Of a DNA stretch of 64,000 nucleotides, positions 58,469 to 64,000 are shown piece by piece (the stretch's first letter is position 1; each line of letters starts with the position of its first letter). The notes under the pieces are model-generated. The model made no database searches. It was not told the DNA's origin and was given only the letters and a program-made list of their open reading frames with translations. This DNA comes from Solirubrobacteraceae bacterium (lineage in GTDB: Bacteria; Actinomycetota; Thermoleophilia; Solirubrobacterales; Solirubrobacteraceae). The stretch spans positions 34,065-98,064 of the forward strand of contig JAUJPF010000007.1 of NCBI GenBank assembly GCA_030447275.1, in the 5' to 3' direction. Made by a program: the position numbers and the translations under genes.

Positions 58469-59296
58469 TCAGCGGTCGAGTCGGCGCAGAAGCGGCAGCG
58501 GGTCGACCGCCTTGCCGCCCTCGTACCAGCCCGGCGCCGTCCACTGCTCGAAGTGCAGGTGGCAGCCGCTCGCGCGGCCGGTGTCGCCGACCTTGCCGAC
58601 CGGGTCGCCGGCGCGGAGCTTGTCGCCGCGGCGCACGGGCGCGGGCGACCGGAGGTGCATGTAGGCGTAGCTCGCGCCGTCCGCCGTCTGGAGCACGACG
58701 TAGTTGCCGGCGCTGCTCTGGAAGGCGCGGTGCTGGACCGTCGCGTCGAGGAGCGCGACGAGCGGCGTGCCGCACTTGGCGAACACGTCCTGGCCCTGGT
58801 GGCCGCGGCCGGCGCCGAGCCCGTCGCCGTACCTGTGCCTGCCGGCGATCGGGAAGACGCCCTCGCCGGCGGCGATCGCCAGCGGCGTCGCGCGCGCGGC
58901 GATGCCCGGCTTGACGCGCAGCCGGCGCTCGGTGACCGCGCGGCCGGCGTCGCTGACGACGGCGATGCGGCCGCTGCGCGCGTCGTGGGGGACGACGACG
59001 GAGACGGCGTGATCCTCAGCCTGCCGCGGACGGGCGACGCGATCGTCGCGCGCGCCGCGGCGCCCGATGAACCGGACCGCCTCGACCTCGTCGAGCGAAT
59101 CGCCCGAGAGGGTCAGCTCGGCGCCACGGGCGCACTCCCACGCGGTCGCGTCCTCGCACACCGCAGCCACGACCTCGGGCTCCTCGGGGGCGGTCGCTCC
59201 GCCCGTCGGGTTGGACGAGGCGAGAGCCGAGCCGGGCAGCGCGACCAGCGCTGCGGCGACGGCGAACGAGATCCTTCGGACGATCGACAACGGCAA
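58469..59296 (-). CDS. Secreted M23-family peptidase (LytM-type)
   Basis: The protein of 275 residues has a signal peptide (MPLSIVRRISFAVAAALVAL, then PGSALA) and an IPT/TIG-like middle (GAELTLSGDSLDEVEAVRFI). The peptidase domain starts at GVFPIAGRHRYGDGLGAGRG. Metal sites are HQGQDVFAKCGTPLVAL (HxxxD) and HLHFEQW, with the conserved YAYMHL. It probably cuts peptidoglycan cross-bridges outside the cell or acts as an activator. The start is TTG with a G-rich site upstream. Confidence 0.88.
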   Translation of the reverse strand: MPLSIVRRISFAVAAALVALPGSALASSNPTGGATAPEEPEVVAAVCEDATAWECARGAELTLSGDSLDEVEAVRFIGRRGARDDRVARPRQAEDHAVSVVVPHDARSGRIAVVSDAGRAVTERRLRVKPGIAARATPLAIAAGEGVFPIAGRHRYGDGLGAGRGHQGQDVFAKCGTPLVALLDATVQHRAFQSSAGNYVVLQTADGASYAYMHLRSPAPVRRGDKLRAGDPVGKVGDTGRASGCHLHFEQWTAPGWYEGGKAVDPLPLLRRLDR

Positions 59297-59474
59297 ACAG
59301 CCCCCCGTGGTTTCGGGCGCCTACGAGGTGAGCTGACGGGCTCGCGCTGCGAACGGCAGCGCTAGGACGCGAACACGCGCCCACTCGCCCCAACGAACTG
59401 GGTCCCCCGCCCGCGGTCCCGTGGATCGCGGTTCGGCGCCGCATCTCTACGGCGGCGCAGAGACTAGCGCAGCG

Positions 59475-60308
59475 TTATGACGACTGCGTGACGCGCAGGC
59501 CGGCGACGTGGGAATCGGTCCCGCCGGCCCGCCGGACGACGATCCAGAATCGGGTCGCGCGGACCACGTTGCCGACGCGGACGCGGAACACGCGCCGTCC
59601 GCGGCCGACCGCTCCCGCGCGCGCGTACGTGGTCGTCCTCCGGTCGCGATCACCGAGCGCCACCAGCACGCGCCGCGCGGGGGCGGCCAGCCGCAGCGTG
59701 ACGACCCGGTCCTCGCGGATCGGCAACAGTCCCGCGACCGGCGGCGGACCGAAATCGGCGACGCACGCAGCGCGCGCGATCGGCTGCGGAGGGATCCGCT
59801 CGTCCTGGAAGGCGATGTCATTGCAGCCGGCCGAGAGGAACGTCGCGTCCACGGAGACGCCCGCCTGCGACAGCTCGAGGATCGAGCGTTCCGCCTCGCA
59901 GTCGGTCGCCTGGATCGAGGCGCTGCGGTCCAGCTCGCACGGGCGGCGGACGTCGAGCGTGAACGCTCCGGGCGGCGAGTTGCCGCAGGCGTTGCTCGCG
60001 GCGGCGACGATCCGCTTGCGCCCGGGCGTGCCGAAGGTGTGGGCGAGCGTCGTCCGCTGGCCGTCGACCGGTGCGATCGTTCGCGTGCCGTCCGGCCAGT
60101 CGACGGTGAGGCGCGTCGCCCGCGAGGTGTCGAACGTGATCTCCTCCAGGACGTTCGACCGGAACGGGTCCGGCCGGCCCGACAGCGGATCGGGCCGCAC
60201 GACGAGCGCCTCGATGGCGGGCCCCTCGCACGGCGGCGGCTCCTGCGCGGCGGCGGTCCCCGCCGGGAGCGCTAGAAGGGCGATCAGCAGTGGGAGGGCT
60301 CGGCGCAT
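59475..60308 (-). CDS. Secreted protein of unknown function, Cys-containing
   Basis: This 277-residue protein has a clear signal peptide (MRRALPLLIALLALPAGTAA, then AQ). The mature part holds a PKD-like or Ig-like segment (RATRLTVDWPDGTRTIAPVD, AHTFGTPGRKRIVAAASNAC), Cys residues that may pair (ACGNSP, RPCELD, TDCEAE, AGCNDI, AACVAD), and a C-terminal beta domain (RVVTLRLAAPARRVLVALGD). The PDGT...H-F-GTPG pattern fits a PKD fold. Function unknown. Confidence 0.75.
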   Translation of the reverse strand: MRRALPLLIALLALPAGTAAAQEPPPCEGPAIEALVVRPDPLSGRPDPFRSNVLEEITFDTSRATRLTVDWPDGTRTIAPVDGQRTTLAHTFGTPGRKRIVAAASNACGNSPPGAFTLDVRRPCELDRSASIQATDCEAERSILELSQAGVSVDATFLSAGCNDIAFQDERIPPQPIARAACVADFGPPPVAGLLPIREDRVVTLRLAAPARRVLVALGDRDRRTTTYARAGAVGRGRRVFRVRVGNVVRATRFWIVVRRAGGTDSHVAGLRVTQSS

Positions 60309-60345
60309 CGGCGAAGCCTACGCCGGGGCCGAGCGCCGGGCGCCA

Positions 60346-60373
60346 CCCCCCGAGCCGGGGCGGACTCGGGGGG
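60346..60373 (-). terminator. GC hairpin after the RTX gene
   Basis: A CCCCCCGAG / CTCGGGGGG 9-bp stem with a 10-base loop lies 23 bases beyond the stop of the minus-strand RTX gene. It probably ends that transcript. Confidence 0.65.
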
Positions 60374-60395
60374 CGCACCACGTCTGACGCGTCGC

Positions 60396-61133
60396 TCAGC
60401 GGCGGGCGGGCCGCCGGACGACGCGCTCGCAGGAGCCGTTCGGGTCCTGCGCGCTCGCGTCGACGAGCACGTCGCGGCCGTCGAGGATGGCGACGTCGTC
60501 GCCGGCGCCGCAGGTGATGCGGTCGACCTCGCCGTCGCGGCTGCGGAACCGGTCGTTGCCGTCGCCGCCGTCGAGCGTGTCGCCGACCTGGTCGTTCGGC
60601 CGCGCGACGTCGTGCGGCGCGCCCGCGCGGAGGACGTCGTCGCCGTCGCCGCCGTACGCGACGTCGACGCCGCGGCCGGAGCGGATGACGTCGTCGCCGC
60701 CGTTGCCGTGCTGCGTGTCGTCGCCGCCGTGGCCGAACAGGCGGTCGGGGCCGTGCTCGCCGAAGCTCGTGTCGTTGCCGGGGCCGCCGTGCATCGCGTC
60801 GCGCGAGTCGCCGCCGCGCAGCGTGTCGTTCCCGCGGCCGCCGAACAGGCGGTCGAACGACGTGCGATCGCCGACGAGGTTCGCGTCGCCGCGCAGCTGG
60901 TCGTCGCCGCCGCCGCCGCGCACGACGTCGTTCCCCGCTCCGCCGATGAGCGTGTCGTCGGCGCCGCGGCCCCAGATGCGGTCGTCGCCCTGGTTGCCGT
61001 CGATGTGGTCGGGCGCGTTCGTGCCGCGCAGCCGCTCGTTGCCGGGTCCACCCTGGATCGTGGCGGCGAGCGCCGTCGCCGGCACGAGGGCCAGTGCGGT
61101 CAGCGCGGTCGCGGCGGGCTTGGTCAGGTGCAT
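60396..61133 (-). CDS. Secreted RTX calcium-binding repeat protein
   Basis: The protein of 245 residues has a signal peptide (TALTALALVPATALA) and tandem hemolysin-type nonapeptide repeats (GGAGNDVVRGGGGDDQLRGD, GGRGNDTLRGGDSRDAMHGG, GHGGDDTQHGNGGDDVIRSG), then ITCGAGDDVAILDGRDVLVD and a Cys-containing end (GSCERVVRR). Such repeats bind Ca2+ and fold outside the cell. It is divergent from a second RTX gene, which sits upstream of a two-component system. Confidence 0.9.
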   Translation of the reverse strand: MHLTKPAATALTALALVPATALAATIQGGPGNERLRGTNAPDHIDGNQGDDRIWGRGADDTLIGGAGNDVVRGGGGDDQLRGDANLVGDRTSFDRLFGGRGNDTLRGGDSRDAMHGGPGNDTSFGEHGPDRLFGHGGDDTQHGNGGDDVIRSGRGVDVAYGGDGDDVLRAGAPHDVARPNDQVGDTLDGGDGNDRFRSRDGEVDRITCGAGDDVAILDGRDVLVDASAQDPNGSCERVVRRPARR

Positions 61134-61200
61134 GTGTCGCTCCTCCTGCGTCGGTCGTCACCAGCCTTATCCCGCAGCGCACCCGATCCGTCCCGCTGCT

Positions 61201-61240
61201 CTCACGCTCTTCTCACGCACCATGAGAAAACGATGAGAAG
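61201..61240. promoter_or_regulatory. Cluster of repeated half-sites between the divergent RTX genes
   Basis: CTCACGC occurs at 61201 and 61213 (12-base spacing) and TGAGAA at 61223 and 61234 (11-base spacing). CTTCTCA (61209) and TGAGAAG (61234) are inverse repeats. One-turn spacing of direct repeats is typical of OmpR/PhoB-family response regulators, and such a regulator is encoded just to the right. Confidence 0.55.
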
Positions 61241-61271
61241 GCGCAGGGCCGCGTCATCATGGGGATCCGAC

Positions 61272-61700
61272 ATGCGCCTCCTCCCCGTTCTCCTCGCCCT
61301 CGCCGTCGCGGTGCCCGCCGCGACCGCGCTCGCCGTCGACCGCACCGGCGGCTCGGCGCCGACCGCCTCGAGGGCACGTCCGGCCCCGACCGCCTGAGCG
61401 GGCGCGGCGGCAACGACGTCCTCATCGGCCGCGGCGGGCGCGACATCCTGGCCGGCGACGCCGGCCGCGACCGCCTGCGCGGCGGCCCCGGCGGCGACAC
61501 GCTCCTCGGCGGCGGCCGGGGCGACCGGATCTTCGGCGGCGGCGGGCGCGACGTCGTCGCCGCATGGCGGCGGCGGGAACGACTTCGTCGGCGTTCGCGG
61601 CGGCGGCGCCGACCGCGTGTCGTGCGGCCCCGGCGGCGACCTCGTCCACGCCGACTCGAGCGACGCGATCGAAGGCGACTGCGAGCGCGTCGAGCGGTGA
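61272..61700 (+). pseudogene. RTX-type calcium-binding protein, frame broken twice
   Basis: Frame 1 gives a signal peptide (MRLLPVLLALAVAVPAATAL, then AVDRTGGS). After one lost base near 61350 the next frame has DRLEGTSGPDRLSGRGGNDV, LIGRGGRDILAGDAGRDRLR and GGPGGDTLLGGGRGDRIFGG. After another near 61564 the third frame gives GGGGNDFVGVRGGGADRVSC, GPGGDLVHADSSDAIEGDCE and a stop. Joined, this is one compact RTX protein of about 143 residues ending in the same Cys-Glu-Arg-Val pattern as its divergent neighbour. The breaks may be base errors in GC runs. Confidence 0.7.
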
Positions 61701-62387
61701 CGGAGCAGGGCGCGCGCCGGTCGTCCTGCTCGTCGACGACGACGCCGCGATCCGCCGCAGCGTCGCCGAAGGGCTCGAGCTCGAGGGGTTCGCGGTGGTT
61801 CCGGCCTCCGGCGGGCGCGCGGCGCTCGCCGCGGTGGACTCCGTCGCCCCGGCCGTGGTCGTCCTCGACCTGGCGATGCCCGACCTCGACGGGCTCGAGG
61901 TGCTCCACCGCCTGCGCGCGGACGGCAACGACGTGCCCGTGTGCGTGCTCTCGGCGCGCGACGAGGTGCAGGACCGCGTCCGCGGCCTGGAGGCGGGCGC
62001 CGACGACTACGTCGTCAAGCCGTTCGCGCTCGAGGAGGTCGCAGCGCGACTGCACGCGCTGCTGCGCGCCGCCGCCCGGCCGCGGCGGGCGGGCCGCTCG
62101 AGGCCGGCGACCTGGTGGTCGACCCGGCGACCGGCCGCGCCGCCCGCGCCGGGCGCGACCTCGAGCTGACGCGCCGCGAGCTCGAGCTGCTCGCGCTCTT
62201 CGTGCGCCGCCCCGGGGACATCCTCACGCGGCGCGAGCTGCACGAGGAGGTGTGGGGCTACACGTTCGACCCCGGCACGAACGTCGCCGACGTGTTCGTC
62301 GGGTACCTGCGCCGCAAGCTCGAGGCCGGCGGCGAGCCGCGGATCCTCCACACCGTTCGCGGCGTGGGGTTCGTGCTGCAACCCTGA
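61697..62387 (+). pseudogene. OmpR-family response regulator, frame broken
   Basis: The receiver domain reads APVVLLVDDDAAIRRSVAEG, VVVLDLAMPDLDGLEVLHRL (phospho-Asp in LDLAMPD), CVLSARDEVQDRVRGLEAGA and DDYVVKPFALEEVAARLHAL. A base lost near 62090 shifts to the winged-helix DNA-binding domain: GPLEAGDLVVDPATGRAARA, LELTRRELELLALFVRRPGD and RRELHEEVWGYTFDPGTNVA, then HTVRGVGFVLQP. A GTG at 61697 overlaps the RTX stop but is in a different frame, so another indel near 61710 is likely. It pairs with the sensor kinase 6 bases downstream. Confidence 0.8.
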
Positions 62388-62393
62388 CGCCCC

Positions 62394-63752
62394 ATGCGGA
62401 GCCTGCGCGCCCGCCTCACCCTCGGCGTGACCGCCGTGCTCGCCGCCGTCCTGGCGCTCTCGGGCTGGCTCGCCGCGCGCGACGTCGACCGCTCCGAGCG
62501 CGCGGCGCTCGACGACCGCCTCGTCCGCACGGCGGAGCTCTCGGGCGCGACCGCGCTCGAGGCCGTGCAGGAGGAGCTCCCGTCGGCCGACGACCGCCTC
62601 GACGCGGTGCTGTCGGCGACGCGGACGTCGCTGCGGCTCGTCCTCGGCGACGCGCCGCTGATCGAGACCGGCGACCCGGTGCCGGGTCACCGCCGGCTGT
62701 CGCGCGGCCTGTCGACCTTCGCGTCGGGGGGCGTTCGGTACCGGGCCTACGTGAGCGATCTGCGCGACCCGAGCCTCGGCGGGCTCGCGCGGCTCGAGCT
62801 GACGACGCGGCTGACCGCGCTCGAGGAGCGCCAGGAGCGGCTGCGCAACCGGCTGCTGCTCATCGGGCTGCTCGCCGTGCTGCTCGCCGCCGCGGGCGTG
62901 TCCGCCGCCGGCGGCGTCGTGCTGCGCCCGCTGCGCCGCCTGCGCGCCGCGACCGCGCGCATCGCCTCCGAGGACGACCTCGACCGCCGGGTGCCCGCCG
63001 ACCGCGGCCCGACGGAGACCCGCGCGCTCGCCGCGTCGTTCAACGCGATGCTCGCCCGCCTGCGCCGGTCGGCGGCCGACCGCGAGCGCGCGATCGACGC
63101 GACGCGCCGGTTCGCCGCCGACGCCGGGCACGAGCTGCGCACGCCGCTGACGTCGATCCAGGCCCGCCTCGACGCGCTCGCCCGCCACCCCGACGAGCCG
63201 GCAGAGCGACGCACGCACATGGCGACCGAGGCGCTCGCCCAGCAGCGCCGCCTCGGCGCGCTGCTCGACGGGCTCCAGGCGCTCGCGCGCGGGGACGCGA
63301 CGCCGGCGCTCGAGCCGGTCGACCTCGGCGACGTCGTCGACGCCGCGGTGGCCGCCGCGCGCGACCGGCATCCCGCGACGCGGTGGGCCACCGACGTCCC
63401 CGACGGGCGCACCGCGGTCGACGGCTGGGAGCCGGGGCTGCGGTCGCTGCTCGACAACCTGCTCGAGAACGCCGCGCGCCACGGGCGGCCGGGCGGGGAG
63501 GTGCGCGTCGCGCTCCGGGGCGGGAGCGCGCCAGAGCTCGTCGTCGAGGACGACGGTCCCGGCGTGCCGGAGGACGACCGGGAGCGGATCTTCGCGCCGT
63601 TCGCCCGGCTGGGGGAGGACGGCGCGGGCTCGGGGCTCGGCCTCGCGATCGTCGCCCAGCAGGCGCGCCACCACGGCGCGACGGTGGGCGTCGACCGCTC
63701 GCCCGCGCTCGGCGGGGCGCGGTTCTCCGTGCGCTTCGCCGGCGCCGCGTAG
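62394..63752 (+). CDS. Two-component sensor histidine kinase
   Basis: The protein of 452 residues has a first membrane helix LTLGVTAVLAAVLALSGWLA, an extracytoplasmic sensor of about 120 residues, a second helix LLLIGLLAVLLAAAGVSAAG and a HAMP segment (LRPLRRLRAATARIASEDDL). The H-box is FAADAGHELRTPLTSIQARL. The ATPase boxes are N (LLDNLLENAARHGRPGG), G1 (VVEDDGPGVPEDDRERIF) and G2 (GSGLGLAIVAQQARHHGA). It should phosphorylate the response regulator just upstream. The gene is intact, unlike the two before it. Confidence 0.95.
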   Translation: MRSLRARLTLGVTAVLAAVLALSGWLAARDVDRSERAALDDRLVRTAELSGATALEAVQEELPSADDRLDAVLSATRTSLRLVLGDAPLIETGDPVPGHRRLSRGLSTFASGGVRYRAYVSDLRDPSLGGLARLELTTRLTALEERQERLRNRLLLIGLLAVLLAAAGVSAAGGVVLRPLRRLRAATARIASEDDLDRRVPADRGPTETRALAASFNAMLARLRRSAADRERAIDATRRFAADAGHELRTPLTSIQARLDALARHPDEPAERRTHMATEALAQQRRLGALLDGLQALARGDATPALEPVDLGDVVDAAVAAARDRHPATRWATDVPDGRTAVDGWEPGLRSLLDNLLENAARHGRPGGEVRVALRGGSAPELVVEDDGPGVPEDDRERIFAPFARLGEDGAGSGLGLAIVAQQARHHGATVGVDRSPALGGARFSVRFAGAA

Positions 63753-63793
63753 GCTGGCGTGGCAGCGCGACCGCGAGCGGGTAGGCCCTCGTC

Positions 63794-63988
63794 ATGGACC
63801 GAGCGCAATGTCCCACCTGTGGCTGGATGGTCGGCCTGGGGACGTGGGCCGAGCCCGGCATCTGCCCGAGCTGCGACACCGCGCTGATGCTCACCTGCGA
63901 GTTCCGCGCGCTCACGCCCGAGGAGCTGCTGGCCGAGGCGCGGCGGCGGGCCCGCGAGGCCGGCTCGGCGACGCCCGCCGGCCGGTAG
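63794..63988 (+). CDS. Small zinc-ribbon protein
   Basis: The protein of 64 residues has two knuckles (QCPTCGWMVGLG and GICPSCDTALML) that probably bind one zinc, then a charged helix (LTPEELLAEARRRAREAG). Function unknown. It starts 42 bases after the kinase gene and may be cotranscribed or have its own promoter. Confidence 0.75.
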   Translation: MDRAQCPTCGWMVGLGTWAEPGICPSCDTALMLTCEFRALTPEELLAEARRRAREAGSATPAGR

Positions 63989-64000
63989 CCGCGGCGCGCG

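Overview
The window is chromosomal DNA of a very GC-rich Gram-positive-like bacterium. Many genes use GTG or TTG starts, neighbouring genes often overlap by 4 bases (ATGA or GTGA), and the gene content (F420/LLM-type monooxygenase, DUF4383, DUF2294, many ECF-type sigma factors, NHL/ASH and RTX secreted proteins) points to Actinobacteria, most likely Thermoleophilia (Solirubrobacterales, Conexibacter-like). The lineage is an inference; there is no rRNA gene in the window.

Layout. 1-1.35 kb: 5' part of a secreted protein gene. 1.7-4.2 kb: a decayed stretch with a frameshifted cation-efflux gene, a 3' fragment of tRNA-Thr (probable attachment scar), a frameshifted hypothetical, an XRE regulator and a frameshifted HicB-like gene. 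4.3-6.6 kb: three DUF2294 proteins with a STAS protein and a sigma factor. 6.8-18.8 kb: a possible undescribed conflict or base-modification locus. It holds a methyltransferase; a thymidylate-synthase-like/HAD/ParB-like operon; a 1365-aa trypsin-STAND-WD40 protein; a 933-aa protein ending in a second ParB-like domain homologous to the first; and a membrane protein. 18.8-27.6 kb: a minus-strand operon glyA-folE2-NRPS(A-PCP-C)-LLM monooxygenase facing an SDR and a cyclodeaminase-like gene, then a GT4 glycosyltransferase. 27.8-32.8 kb: a 1693-aa secreted NHL/ASH/thrombospondin-3 protein. 32.9-37.3 kb: regulators (Crp-like, HATPase, AraC, ECF sigma), cold-shock protein, tiny zinc ribbon and an MscS channel.

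37.2-53.1 kb is a compact biosynthetic cluster. The minus-strand arm makes and carries an acyl chain (desaturase, fatty-acyl-AMP ligase, ACP, stand-alone condensation domain). The plus-strand arm has a cyclopropane-synthase-like methyltransferase, MFS exporter, 2-hydroxyacid dehydrogenase, HpaB-type monooxygenase, 2-ketoarginine-methyltransferase-like enzyme, agmatinase-like ureohydrolase, MppP/RohP-like PLP arginine oxidase and double-hotdog protein. An ATP-grasp ligase and an R2-like diiron protein with an SCP2 tail follow. Together they suggest an acylated, arginine-derived metabolite. 53.1-64 kb: beta-phosphoglucomutase plus GH65 phosphorylase, a methyltransferase, an SDR, DUF4383, M23 peptidase, secreted proteins, two divergent RTX proteins and a two-component system, ending in a small zinc-ribbon gene.

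At least ten frame breaks occur in otherwise recognisable genes: three at 1.9-3.7 kb, two at 20-23 kb, one at 26.4 kb and four at 61.3-62.1 kb. Some may be true decay and some may be base-calling or assembly errors in G/C runs.
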